64,000 nucleotides of DNA from contig JAJEKV010000053.1 of the NCBI GenBank assembly GCA_021234155.1, positions 7,579,424-7,643,423 on the forward strand, written 5' to 3'. Position 1 is the stretch's first letter, and every line of letters begins with the position of its first letter. Positions 36,356 through 48,899 of this stretch are shown in pieces. Under the pieces are notes generated by a model. That model saw only the letters and a list, made by a program, of their open reading frames with translations. It was not told the origin of the DNA and searched no databases. This DNA comes from Isoetes taiwanensis (lineage: Eukaryota; Streptophyta; Lycopodiopsida; Isoetales; Isoetaceae). A program made the translations under genes and the position numbers.

Positions 36356-36998
36356 CTAGGAACGTGTGCCCGGCGATGCCAGGCATTAGCCGTGGACGTG
36401 TGTTATGGTGGCTGTAATGGAGTTTGTAAGGAACAAAATGTTATAGATTTTCCATGTGATCTTTACAAAATGGCTTTGCAAAGTCCCTCACTTGTTGTGA
36501 CAAAATGTGTTGTAAAATTGGCAAATGAAGACAAAAGACATAGGTGGACATAGTTGTAGCCCAAATATCTAGTATCTTGTTGGATATATGACATCAAATG
36601 CTAAATACTGTGACCATAGTCTTAGCCCAATATCTTATCTAATCTTCTAATATCCTTGTTGCATATACATGCCACAAATGTAAAATACTCATTTACAAAT
36701 ATTTTTACTGGTGCATATTAAATTCAAAGGTTTGCAAATCATGCCCAATGCCATAGAAATCTAAAATAATTGTAAGGCAGCTTACATAGATTTCTCTATG
36801 AATGTGCATAAATTCATGTAATTACTCCATTAATGTTCAATGAAGTTACCATTCATTATCAGGCAATAAATGTTGTCAGAATAAGTTGATTAAATAATCT
36901 TGAACCAACACCTCATGTCCATCTATATATGGAGTTTAAAAAGATCTTATGTTTTGCATGGCACAAATTCTCCATCTTTCAACATAGCTAAATATCCA

Positions 36999-37080
36999 CA
37001 CACATCAAAAACGATGCCCATATCCTCCTTAAAACCCCCCATAAAAAACCCCTTAAAATCCCCCTTTTCGTGGAATGGAC
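36999..37080 (+). repeat. Inverted repeat arm inside the Helitron (left)
   Basis: CACATCAAAAACGATGCCCA, then TATCCTCCTTAAAA and a C-rich run, matches the reverse complement of about 41425-41490 with few differences. The two arms enclose about 4.4 kb. Confidence 0.7.
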
Positions 37081-37660
37081 ATGATTTTTAGAAACGGGGT
37101 ATTTGGCCACAATCCCCCCATTGTGATTTTGTAGATTAATATCCCCTTATTTGAATTTTTTTTATATCCCCCATTGCCATATGCAATGGTCATACCCCTT
37201 TCCTCACAAATAATGTGCATACCCCTTTCTAGGAACAATCCCCCTTTGTGATTTTATAGTTTAATATACCCTTATTCCGTTCATACCCCTTATTCTGTTC
37301 ATACACTCTTCTCAACCATCCTCCTTTTATGTTTAATATCCCCTTATGTTTAATATCCCTTTATTCCGTTCATACCCCTTTTATGTTTATACTCCTTTTC
37401 CGTTCATACTCCTTTTATGTTTAATATCCCCTTATTCCGTTCATACCCCTCTTCTCAACCATCCTCCTTTTGTGACCTTGTAATTTAGTATCCCATACTG
37501 TTAATACCATTTTCTCAAAAATCCCCCCTTCGTGATTTTGTGTTTAATATCCCCTTATTCCGTTCATACCCCTCTTCTCAACCATCCCCCTTTTGTGACC
37601 TTGTATTTAATATTCCATACTTAGTTAATACCCTTTTCTCAACAATCCCCCTTTTTTATT
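37010..37660 (+). repeat. C-rich minisatellite
   Basis: Irregular repeats built on ATCCCCTTATTCCGTTCATA and CCCCTTTTATGTTTAAT, with a longer form containing CTTCTCAACCATCC. Strong strand asymmetry (C and T over G and A) throughout. Confidence 0.8.
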
Positions 37661-40079
37661 TTGTAGTACTTAGATCAGATAATAAAGCATATGAAGATGT
37701 AGATTTGAATGCAGATAGGACGGAATTAGATGTATTCCTACAAAGACACTCATGCATTCGTGTTAGAAAACATGAGAGAGCTTTATGATATTGCATTATT
37801 TTTAGTGCTTTACTTTAAAGCATGCCAATGGATTGATAAGCTATCGCAGTAGAAAGCATGGATTCTATAAAACAAATTATGTTCCATACAAAAAAAAAAA
37901 GAGAGACTGAAAATTATATGCAATTTCTTAATACCAAGACCATGAATATAGAAAGAACAAGTCAGTAAATCAGTCTATTAAGAGATCAAAGATCAGTACA
38001 TTAGTCATTCCTTATAGCCTGCCAACTAGGAGCTGACATCAAAAAACAAATCAGATACACAAAACTAGGAGCTAACACAAATTGGCATGATATGATTGCA
38101 TATTATGATCTTTTGCTGATTACTCTGTTTTCCAAATACTCTATATGGTGGTTGCAAATCAGCCAACAAATGCTCAAGTATTTTGTCGACAACCAATGAG
38201 TTCGTATATATTGCTGTATGTTGCTATCTTGACAAGTCTAAAATAATAGTCGTGGTGAGCAATCCTTACCTTCTGTAACTTGTATTCATTGAATCTTCTG
38301 CCATATTCTTCACTTTGGCTTTTAATTTGTGTCCTTCATTCACAAGATCTCTATCTATATTTTTAAAAACATTTTATGGCATAAGAAACATGTGGAAGGA
38401 CTCGTAAGAAGTAATTGAGGTGGCTTACTCAAGGCTTGAAGCAATGCTTGGTCTCATATGATATGTGCTGTGCTGCAATGAATGAAATTTTGACAAAAAG
38501 AAATGAAGAAAAGGGCAGTAAATGGGCTGAAGTCTGGTCTCTAACCTTCTGTTCGATATATGGAGATGTGGTCAATTGGAAATGGATTGGCTATTTATTC
38601 AATAGCTTCCAACTTGTTCAGGCCTGATTGCTCTTTTTCGCAAAGATCATTTCTTAAGATCAATTAGCCAATAGAAGGGAATGGATAGGACTGTCCAGCA
38701 TGGGGTCACATGTGTAAAAGAGAAGAAGGATCTACTTCAAAAACGTTGTGCATAAGGACATACAATCCTGCAAGGGATAATCTTAGGATGAAGTTATAAA
38801 GGGGAATTGCAAGCTTTTCTCACCAGCCATCGCCATGGTAGATATCTTGGCTCCTCAGAGTGCTTGGAATAGAGGGAGAAAGTGGAAATCTTTCGGATTC
38901 TTAAGGAAGCAGAGGGAAATCTTTCCTTGTTATCCTGCGGAGGTCCAACCAGCTGCAGGTGGAATCAAGGGTTAAAGGTCCTTCATAAGGAAAAATATAA
39001 GCCGAAAAACTGAAAAGGGAATGAAACATCTTCGATTACCTTATGAACAGGTCATAACAGGTTCTACGCAGGGTTTTCTGTCGCCGTTGCTCATAAGACC
39101 TACTCAATGGTTGCAGACCATTTTTATTGAAAGGGGAAATATGGATGTTTGGAGTTCGGCTTCTTGGTTCTGCCAAGCCTTTCCTTTTTATTCTGATGCT
39201 GGTAATCCTGCAAAAGAAAATATCATGCTTCAACATGGGTTTGAGCAGAAAAGTCAAGATTAATATTAGCATAATTGGATATGGGAGCACCTTAGCGTGT
39301 CAGAACTGGGATGTGGAGCCAGCTCAGCTTCATGGCCTTTCTTAGCTTCTGCTTCGTATTCTGAAGATTGTGCTTCTTCATGTGCGCTTTCTAATGCATG
39401 CAATTATCTCAGATCAGAATCAGATAATAGAGGAGGAAGCAATTCAGAATAGTCTTATCTTTTATTGCCCCGGTGTCAGTGACATCTGGCCATGCCGGAA
39501 AACCTCCTTTCTGGCATTTTTGGTTAAGCTTTCTTATGAATCTGCATGGAAACTATAGACGAGAAATACTTCAAAGAAAACAGAGTTTCTGCTTATCTGA
39601 GTTCGCCGCTGCATACAGTGCCGGACTTCATATTTAGCTCTGGACTCTGTTCTGAAAACGGGAAAAACCACAGTTAGAAGGAAGGTAAAAGGGGCGTTAG
39701 CAACACTCAGCATTTTTACACTCATCTTTCATGTCGGAAAGCCTGGTGGAAAATGAAACTCCAGTTGTATTGACAAGGAAAAGGAATGCCGGACTAGTTT
39801 GTTCTAGCAGAGTTTGCCACTGCGTTCTTTCATCAGCTCAAGGGGTATTCGCCATACAGCAGCTTTCCTCTGTGTTGTATGCTGTGCCGGTTGTGCCGAA
39901 CTCCATCTCCATACTTAGCTCTGGAATCTTTTCTGGAAAGGGGAAAATCACAGTTAGAGGCAAGAGATTCATGATATGAACAGCATAAAGGTTCCCCTAC
40001 CTCGTTTGCAAGCGCCAATCTCCATCGCCCGCAGCTTGAGCCAGCTCTCCTTTGAAAAGACTGCCGGATTTGTAATCTT

Positions 40080-40222
40080 TGCTTTTATAATGCAAAGGGC
40101 CGGAAAAGGCATGCAAAGGCATGCAAGGATGAAAGGCATGCATTCTGCATGCAATGGATTGAGGATTCGAAGCAGCGCCATAGCCGGAGTGGGAGCGACG
40201 CCATGGCCATGGCGCTTCAGGT
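40080..40222 (+). other. Exon-like end with a CATGCA cluster inside the Helitron
   Basis: Four CATGCA words (RY type) occur within 40108-40152. They are followed by GC-rich sequence with ATGGCCATGGCGCTTCAG and then GTAAGA, a good donor, at 40220. It resembles the first exon of a host gene. The product is unknown. Confidence 0.35.
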
Positions 40223-41124
40223 AAGAAAAATGACTTCTTGATCGTAAGGTCCTTCGGAAAGAGATAGCTTTGCATGTGTCAGATTCGTACTGCCAGAGCG
40301 CCCATCATTTTTTCGTATGGGCACGTGGAGGCTAAACTATACAATTTCATTTGTTCTACTTGGTACAAGAGAATCAGAAGTGCACAAACCTCTTGCAAGG
40401 TGTCTTTGTCATTTTATAAAGGTATACAAATGCTTGGAAATGAAAACATTTACCGACAAGGAAAATGAATCGATCCACAAGGTAAAAGGAACTTATAGAA
40501 GAGAGAAGCTTCTTGAAGCCGAAGTAGTCATAGAGGATTGCCAACGAATCTTTTGAAAAACATGGAGCTCCAAGTTGGGCACATTTAGTTCGATTTCGTA
40601 GGTCCAAAACTGAGACTCTTTTGACGTAATATATAACGTTTTTCGGACAAGTTACTCAAAAGAAATGTTCGCGGCGGCCGCCCGATAAATTTCTTGTAAA
40701 GATAAGTCTTTTTTTCATTTTTTAAAGATAAGTCTTTTTGCAAGATCAATTTAAAGCACGTATTTTAAGGTAAGCATTACTAAAATAGCATACTTTGTAT
40801 AGGGAAATTCATGGAATATAGTCATTGGGTGCCAGCATGATGGGTTTCAGTTTTCCAAAAGCAAGCAATCTCGAACTAACATGGTTTGCAATGCCATGTT
40901 TTTTAATGGAGGGAAAAAACACGCTAAGCCATACCCAATTTTGTTTGTGCCACAAAAAGGGATAAAGGGAATTCAAAAGTTGCCAAAGGACTATATGAAA
41001 CTCTTCTGTGACGCGCTTCTTCAAGAATTGAAAACTTTGTTTATAATTATCTCTTGACCATGGTTGTCTTATCTTATGCATCTTAATATAAGCTTTCCAA
41101 CTCACTTTCAGGTAGACAAGAGTT

Positions 41125-41490
41125 CTAAAATTGCAATCCCCCATTACTCCCTCATTACCCCTACTAACCCTAACTACCCTATTTCTCCTCATCCCCCATT
41201 CTTCATTTTTTTTAAGGAATCCCCATGTTCTAAATTGTAATCCCCTTATTACTCCATCATTACCCCTAGTACCCCTGACTACCCTATTTCTCCTCATCCT
41301 CCATTCTTCATTTTTTATAGAAAATCCCCATGTTATAAATTGCAATCCCCCTATTACACCCTCAGTACCCCTAACATAGAACTAAAATCCTCTTCTCCTC
41401 AAAAAATTATCCTTTGCTCGTCAATCCCCCATTTCCAAAAGGGGGTATTTTAAGGAGGATGTGGGCATCATTTTTGATGTGACATTCTTT
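41125..41490 (+). repeat. C-rich tandem repeat and right inverted arm inside the Helitron
   Basis: Three copies of a roughly 100-bp unit (CCCCTA...CCCTAACTACCCTATTTCTCCTCATCCCCCATTCTTCATTTTT) lie at 41135-41400. They are followed by the inverted arm (AAGGAGGATGTGGGCATCAT, 41450-41470) that pairs with 36999-37080. Confidence 0.8.
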
Positions 41491-44386
41491 GGGGATTTGC
41501 AAAACAATACATGTAATAAATGCACCCAATTACTATTGAATCAAAACATAAAAGTCATACTTCTGTAGTCTAAATAATGTGAGGACATGAGATATTATCT
41601 ATAACGCAACTAACCCCACTTCAATAGAGCTGAAAAATATGATCGCATAAGGTTTGCCTTAACATTATATGATGATCCAACTATGCTTACTATCTGCAAG
41701 AAAAACATGGAGCATGGGATTAATAACTTACAACCATGTATAACTGAAAAAGGAGGTTAAAGCATTCTTACTCCAGCTGTGTTCTTCAAGAAGACGTTGT
41801 TTCTGAAAGTTCCCAACTGCTCCACTGAATTCATAAATGAGAAGAGCTCCAGTGTTTTACTATATTGGAAAGATGTGCACATTCACCTCAACAAAACTAT
41901 CTTTTACTTAAGATAGACTGCGCACATTAAAGAAGACAATCATATCATTGCTATATGATAAGCATTGCCCATTATTCCCATAAATGGATTGCTGAACAAC
42001 AATACACCACAACATTTCTGTGGCACTAATGGCTCTTGTATAGATTTAAAAAGGAAACAGGAAATAACATGAGCAGGCCTACATTGAATATCCAAGCTCA
42101 CAAAGAAACTTCTTTCTATGACCACATAGATAGTATATAAAGAAACCATTACAGTCGAACTTTATGCACCTGTTATTTTTGCAAGAAAAGTAGAGTAGAA
42201 AGAACTGATGTGAACAATGTAGCATTTGAGAGAAAATTTAACTGGTTGCGTCAGTTTGTAGGACAACAAATATAAACACTATAAATTAACTGGAAGATTA
42301 CACACATGTTGTGCCAATGGCCTTTAAGCTATACACTAATTCAGTAAAATGCTAGATGCTGCCAGTTCAGACGCATAAGAATCTATGTTTTTCTAGGATT
42401 GAATAAGAAATTAGATAAACCTACACGATGTCCTCAATTAGCCATTGCATTTATGAATACCTGGTAATATTGAATAAAACACAGATTTAATTCGATGTTC
42501 TTACCTCATTGCACATTTGGTGATCATAATATACCCTCTGTCCTTAACTCATAAAATAACCTGCGAATGATGAAAAGTCACCCGCCAGCTTGTTGAAAAA
42601 GGAAGAGAGAACTTGTAGAGAAAACGATACAAACAACATATAACAAATGACTTATTGAAGAGTGAAGACGCAAGCTTGAAGAATATTATGGGCGCAAGCT
42701 CCAAAAATATTATGAAGCAAAATAAGAGCAGCACGAAATAATAGTTTAGCAATATGAGAGCAGATCTGACCTGCACAAAAATCAAACTACCAACGGGTGA
42801 ATTTGAAATGGATCAGCAATAGATTATTCCTCCAATTACTTACCTTCAAAGAGTGAAAAGATGAATGTGCCATACAAATTACAATTTAAGTTTACAGACC
42901 AAAACAAATAATTATAGGAACGTTGCAAAATGAAAAGTTTACCTGATGCAACCGGCAGTCAAAAAGCTTCTCCTGCAAGGAGCCTATCCAACACATGAGC
43001 ATGGAGGCATTGCCTTAGGACTGATTTGAACTATTTACTCCAACCCGCGCAGAGCAGAGAGAGGAAGATTTCCAGGAGCTAAAATTATAGGAAAGTAGAG
43101 GAAAACTTTCCCGGATTAAGGGATCTGCTCAAAAGTGAAAAGTGAATGCAATCAAGTAATTTGCTCGATTTACAGGAAAGGCTTATACCTCGATTTTTTT
43201 TTCTTCTGATTTTTTTGTAACCTTGTAACCCAAAGTCTCCTTGTAACCAGGAGAATGCGCTAGCCTGCTGCAACTTCCCTTGTTAAACTCTATTGCCCTG
43301 TTAGAAGTCTTCAAGCCTCTGCAAAGGATTTAGGGTGTCAGAGTGCTACCTGCTCCAGAGATTAGCTGCATTCAAACAGGACGAAATCGAATGAAGAACC
43401 CAAAACAGACACCCATCAAGGCAAAAATGCGGATTCATCAGAGAATGCGCAGCAGATAAGGAATTTGGCTCATAATCTTAAGCAAATGTGCCGGATTTGG
43501 ATGGATTCCATAATAAAAGCACATGCAGTATCCAAAAAACAAAGACCAGAGCCGGATTAGCCATGCACATCTATCGCAGCACCTGAAGATCCAGTGCAAA
43601 TTCGTCACAGAGTCTTGTTTAGAGCCTCCTTTGTGCAGAAAGTGGCTGAAATTTGTGAAGAACTCGACCTGAAAATGGATTTGAAGAGCTGGAAACATGA
43701 TTCTTTAGGCATTATCCACGTCATTCCCACTGCCCACCTTTGCTATAGCCGATTAACCAAACCCAGAAATAATATTTGAGCGTCCTCTGCTTTGCCACAA
43801 CAGTTTCAGCAATTAGGAAAAGCAAAAACGTCATCTACAACAAAATGGTGGAATTTGCTCCAATCTGGTGCCCACTGCATTTCGAATGAGATCCAGATGT
43901 CTTGTACTTTCAGGTATTGTGGGTACTACAAAGAAAAAGGGGAGAAACAGAGTACATGAGCTTCAGAAATGAGGAGAAAAGAGCACCAATTCAAGATTTG
44001 TTAAGAAGCTCACATTTGTCCGAAGCTCCCTTACCTTTCAAAGATTTCACGTTCTTTTCAGAAGAAGTAACTGTTGTCTGCAAGAATGGGAAAAATTTAG
44101 CTTGATAATATTGCCTTTGTAAATGAATGCCAGAATAACGTACCCTGTGGCACACATGTTTGATGCTAAATTAGGACGGAATGCAGCCGACGCCATAGCC
44201 ACAACATTCATCCGATCCGAACCTTCATCCGGTCCGCAGTACGAAATTCAAATAGCAAGTGGAGAGAGACGAAATTCAAAAATAGTCCCGGAAGGGACCC
44301 GCAAGCGGTAAGGGAACGCCGCATGCGGCGTTACATGCGGCGTTCCCGGCACAACTTCCAACACCATCGCAAAATAAAAAAGAAGA

Positions 44387-44495
44387 TAAGTAGATAGTAT
44401 TTTGACAATGTAAATTGACTTGAGCGAATATTTAGCTAATATATAACCATAATATTACTTTAAATTGAATATGTAGCATAATAACAGGGGTTTCT
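44387..44495 (+). repeat. Right part of the interrupted dispersed repeat, then start of the tRNA-like repeat
   Basis: 44388-44465 matches 52954-53035 (AAGTAGATAGTA, TGACTTGAGCGAATATTTAG). At 44471 the words TGTAGCATAATAACAGGGG match the start of the 441-bp SINE-like unit, which breaks off within 25 bp. Confidence 0.65.
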
Positions 44496-44499
44496 TTTG

Positions 44500-46950
44500 T
44501 ATTTTTATACTGTTTTTTCCTATGGTTTTGCTATGATTTGGTGAATGTATCTGATGGAGTGTACTAATAAGTATTTCTAGAGTGCGCATACATGCTGCAT
44601 TGATTTTTTACTCTTTTTTAATGGTTAGCACCCATGTATTTGTCGAGATGTACAAGAAAAATATATGTACAACCCTCCCTTTGCATGCAGGAGTCGAAAG
44701 GGCATATTTTAGGGTTCGAGGCATATGGTCTCTCTTCTGGAATCGACTTCTCTGCTCTCATATTCGAGCAGGATATCGGCTCCCCAACACCTCCTTTAGA
44801 GCTTCGGGAAGCATTTTTTCTCGGATAGACATGGCGGAGTAACAGGGGATAGCATTTTTCTCGGAGCGAGGGGGATGGGCTCTGGCGTGGCCCAGGTAGA
44901 GTGTATCTCGCATTATTACTAGCTCGGGGAATCGCCCATCTGACCTTTTTAGCCCCTTTGCATTTCAAAACCTCGTTCGTTGTATTAGATGTTCATGCAA
45001 GCCAAGGACCAGCATGGTTTTGTATGAAATCGGGGGCTACTTTATCTGGGTCAAAACTGCAGATGTTTACAGTGCGTTGCAGAGAAGAGGATTCCGTGGT
45101 TGTAATTGCTTATCCGTTGAAATTGATTTGGAAACAGATTGTCAGTTTACATTATTGTGTTTTTGTTTCTATTCTCACGAGTATCACACCTGAATCAAAT
45201 ACCAAGCATGGTTATCTGTTTTAGGTTGAACCTCTAAAAGAAATTGTGGAGTTTTACTTCTTTTACTTATCGGTATATGCCCCGATCAAAGTGGTCTTCT
45301 TTATCACTTTCTGCAGTCCCGCCACCTAGATCAGATTTTGTCGAATCTTTAGAAGCCTCTTGGTGTAAAACGTTCTTTGCATTATGCACTTCTTTCATTT
45401 TTCGTTTGACCTTGTGCGAGATGATCGATTCAAGTGCAAATTGGCTTTTCAATCTTATGCTCTTGCAGCCAACCAATCCTACTTTTTGGAGCACATCTCC
45501 AGAAGGATGGAATCTCGATTAGGTTCTCTTTCGGGATACCCGGGCACCTTAATATAAGCATGGCATAGTCCCAAACATAGCCCCGTGCTACGGGACAGAT
45601 CTTACATTAAGAGCTCCTAAAGGTTCATCACCTTCTTTGTGTGAACATTTTTGCAAGTATTGTAGTTTGTGCTATGGGAGTTGCATTAGAGTTGAGTTCC
45701 AATTCAAGGGATCCATTTGCAAATGGCCAGTCAAAGCAAATCCTCTTAATTCATTGCATACTTCAAAGATGGTGTTGAACATGCTTAGATTCAAAAGCAG
45801 ATCTTGCAATCCTACCAGCCCCTATAAGATGGATTATTATGGTACGGGGCCTTGTGGTGCGTGGAGTAGTATTGTTACAGCTTTCTTTGGCCAAGAATTA
45901 GACTTTCTTTGTGTAACAAAATTTGTCTTATTTTGCTCCATTTGTACAAATTGCATTTCATTGGCTTTTTTGGGTAAGCAATGTTGCAGTTGGAGTAGCC
46001 ACAAAAAAAAAATGAAAGTGCCTCCTATTTTGTCCCTCCATTCACAAACTGAATAGGAGATTATGTTACATGTGTACATGGTCTATATTGTGCTACCTTG
46101 GTTTGGAAGTTTATTTGGAAGAGGCCTTATCAATAGAATAACATGGCATCGTTACTTTTGTTAAATTATAAGAATAACTATTAGCCCTCTTCACGATCTT
46201 TGTATATTCTCCGTGAAGCTTCAGGTGGTATGGTGTTTAGTCACCCAAAGATATCTATGCCAATTTTGCTACACATAATTTCACTTGACAATTGTTATGT
46301 TCATAAGCTCGATATCCCTTGTTTGGAGGATGGGTTTGAGACAATAGACTTGATGGAATATCCATCCTAGAATCATCTCATTTGTTGACATGACAATATT
46401 TTCAAACTGAATGGTCTAGATATCTATATCATCGGGTCCATGTTCAAAAGTCATCTTGTATAAAAAAGTATGTGTGATATACAAAAATAAAAAAATTATT
46501 TTCACGAAGCTAATTACCCCCCTAGTTAATATTTGTTGTTATTTGTGAAAATGTTCTCTAATTTTAGGACAAACTGATGTCGAGTCCTTTATCCAGATGT
46601 CATGTCCGTTATCCTTTCTGCGCATGACTCCATATGAACTCCAACTCCATACGAACATTTTGCGCAACGTGGAATGTGGATTATAGAATTTGTTTGTCAT
46701 TGCAAATATCTTGCGATATTACTTCATATTGGGGATAGTATTCTTAGTGTGGAATGATGCAATCATCTTGGTACTTTTGTTACACAATAGTTACACTTGA
46801 AATTCTGATGTTCATACGTTGCAATATGGTATTGAATATGGTGGTTATCCAAGTTTTATGAGGTTTTAAATATGGCCCAACCACCATCCTTTCCTAATTT
46901 GATGCAATTGGAAACCTTAGAAATGTAATTATAGTACAACATTGATATAT
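44500..46950. other. Unassigned, partly coding-like sequence
   Basis: 44684-44828, 45000-45220, 45410-45560 and 45640-46056 have protein-like plus-strand frames (for example SYFLEHISRRMESRLGSLSG in one frame at about 45482). They are interrupted by stops and match no family I can name. The block may be a decayed multi-domain gene or transposon. The rest to 46950 is AT-rich. Confidence 0.35.
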
Positions 46951-46958
46951 TCTAATGT

Positions 46959-47409
46959 CATAACCAACACATAACAACCAACACATAACAACCATTAACA
47001 TTAATTAATATTCTTACGTCTGCTTGTTTTTTTTAGGGCCCGAAGGGCCCAAAATTTTTTTTAGTATAATAACCAACACATAACTACCATTGAGACCATT
47101 GAATCCAACACATTTAAATTAAAATCCCCCTTAAACCCCCTTTGGTTTGGGTGCATATTCACACGGGGGGTGACGTAGGGCAGCGAGAGCCCTCGTATTT
47201 GTATTTTGCACGTACGAAATCAACACCATATAGTATTCCGCTTGTAATCTTATAGTATTTTGTGAATGTTGTTATACAGTATAGCAAATCTTGTACTTGC
47301 ATACCCCACAAACGAGGAACTTTATGTACGGTGTAGATTAAGGAATAAGGGGTGAATATGCCTATCCAACAGCTCTCGGTGCCCGGAGTCACCCCCCGTG
47401 TGAATATGC
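46959..47409 (+). mobile_element. Foldback/MITE family M1, copy with insertion
   Basis: The left arm is 46959-47175. It carries a roughly 55-bp interruption (47010-47066) with the palindrome GGGCCCGAAGGGCCC. The core (47176-47390) is in the same orientation as copy 1b. The right arm is cut after TGTGAATATGCA at 47410, where the tRNA-like repeat starts. Confidence 0.8.
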
Positions 47410-47410
47410 A

Positions 47411-47757
47411 GCACAATAACAGGGGGTTTCAAGGGGATTTGATATGGATGTAAAAATGACAATTCCTGAAACTATAGACCATATCCCTAAGACCATTGAA
47501 TGGGTTGTTATTAAAAAATAAATAAAAATAGATTTAAGATAAAAAATGATCAGGTTAGCTCAATGGTTATGTTGGTCAAAGTAGTCTTATTAGGACATTG
47601 AATTACTTTGGTAGAGGTTCGAGCCCCCGTAGAAAGAGGCTCGATGTTCCATCAAAACCTTAGGTGAACTCATATTTCATATTTCAAAATCATAGGCACC
47701 CCCAATCATAAATGATCATAAGTGAAACGAGAGGTGCCTAGAGGCTCCAACATACGA
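47411..47757 (+). repeat. Third copy of the tRNA-like (SINE-like) repeat
   Basis: Starts GCACAATAACAGGGGG like the 11101 and 11542 units. It has the best-preserved boxes: box A-like TTAGCTCAATGG at about 47555 and box B GGTTCGAGCCC at 47616-47626. It ends at CCAACATACGACC, where a different repeat begins. Confidence 0.65.
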
Positions 47758-48540
47758 CCTTGAGAGGCCCCTTTCTTGAAAATACCCCAATATGCTCCTA
47801 TTCTGGTAAGGGACTCGCAAAGAACACAAAAATTGGCCGATAGATAGATAGGCTTGTCATTCATCACATCAACAGTATACAATGTTTGAATAATATAGAT
47901 GGGGAGCTGACTATAAGAACAATGTTGAGCTACCCCGTAAGGAAGAAAGTGTGCATAGGCAGTATAGAAGGGTAGTGGCGACAACTTCTCATCGGGATGA
48001 AAAACCCCGCCCTTTCGGGTTTTTGGGAAAAAACCTAATGAGAAATGGTCGCCAACAATCTTGGATGGTTGCTTGGAGAATGGAAGGAAGTGGGGCGATG
48101 GTGTACGCAAGAGGGAGTGAACCTGCGAGACGGCATAATACCTGCAAAAGAAATGGAACATATAGAAGGCACCGATTAACAGTTAAGGAGAACAAGAACA
48201 TGCATGACGGTGAAGCGGCAAGCTGCACAACAACAAGGACCCAAAAAACTGATGTGAGTGATTAGTAATGAGGAGAAAATCAATAATACATGGCAGAAGA
48301 GAAGATAGCATCACCTGGAGGGTGGAGAGAAAAGCATCACCCAGCAGGTGGAAGAAAGAACATGATAAAAAGGAAATGTGCGTCACCCCCAGGGTGGAAA
48401 TAAACAGCATCACCCACAGGTGGAGTACATTAGAGAAAATATGGGGTCTCGTATGGTCCCAATATGAATATTCAAAAAATCCACGTCAGACTTTTACTCT
48501 AGCCAATAGGAGTTTAGACTCTTTGTACGTGGCATAGTTA
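47758..48540. repeat. Dispersed repeat related to 50810-51140
   Basis: CTATTCTGGTAAGGGACTCG followed by CAAAGAACACAAAAATTGGC (47795-47835) matches 51078-51118. Several CATCACC(C)...AGGGTGGA words (48308-48425) have a counterpart in GCAACACCCGGAGGGTGGAC at 50850. No coding domain. Confidence 0.5.
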
Positions 48541-48749
48541 TTGTGAGGTAGCCTCCATACGTGCTTCTATAGTTTTTGAATGTTGGGCCATAAGATTGCC
48601 CCAAATCTAAGAAGCTCATTTTCCAAAATGTACATCTCTTTTCTCGAAAACTCTTTCAAAACCTTTTCGCGTGTTTTGCTTAGAATTAAATGCTGCTTAT
48701 TTTGTTTAGGGCTTTGGAGGCAAGGTTGCCGATTCGAGGCAAATATTGC

Positions 48750-48895
48750 CGCTTTGGAAGCAAGCTCTTGCCGATTTAACCATTTGAGCTGCCATTTTGA
48801 AGGCAAGCTCTTGCCGATTCAACCATTTGAGCTAACCATTTGAGCTGCCGTTTTGAAGGCAAGCTCTTGCCGATTCAACCATTTGAGCTAATATT
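48750..48895 (+). repeat. Tandem repeat of about 41-56 bp, three copies
   Basis: The unit is GGCAAGCTCTTGCCGATTC then AACCATTTGAGCTGCC. GCAAGCTCTTGC is itself a near-palindrome. Confidence 0.85.
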
Positions 48896-48899
48896 TAAA

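Larger units (their letters stand above)
36356..44386 (-). mobile_element. Helitron, 8.0 kb, both ends defined
   Basis: Helitrons are rolling-circle transposons that insert between A and T, start with TC and end with a hairpin then CTRR. On the minus strand this element starts TCTTCTTTTTTATTTTGCG (44386 downward). It ends with the stem GCCTGGC-ATC-GCCGGGC (36384-36368, one mismatch), then ACACGTTC and CTAG (36359-36356). The host bases are A at 36355 and T at 44387. Flanks 36118-36355 and 44387-44480 are continuous in the related copy at 52715-53040, which is an empty site. I see no Rep/helicase inside, so it is non-autonomous at this length. It contains minisatellites, an inverted-repeat pair, and exon-like sequence that may be captured. 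Confidence 0.85.

Noticed and set aside
44640..45610. Organelle DNA insertion
   Set aside because: No plastid or mitochondrial gene, tRNA or rRNA is recognisable.
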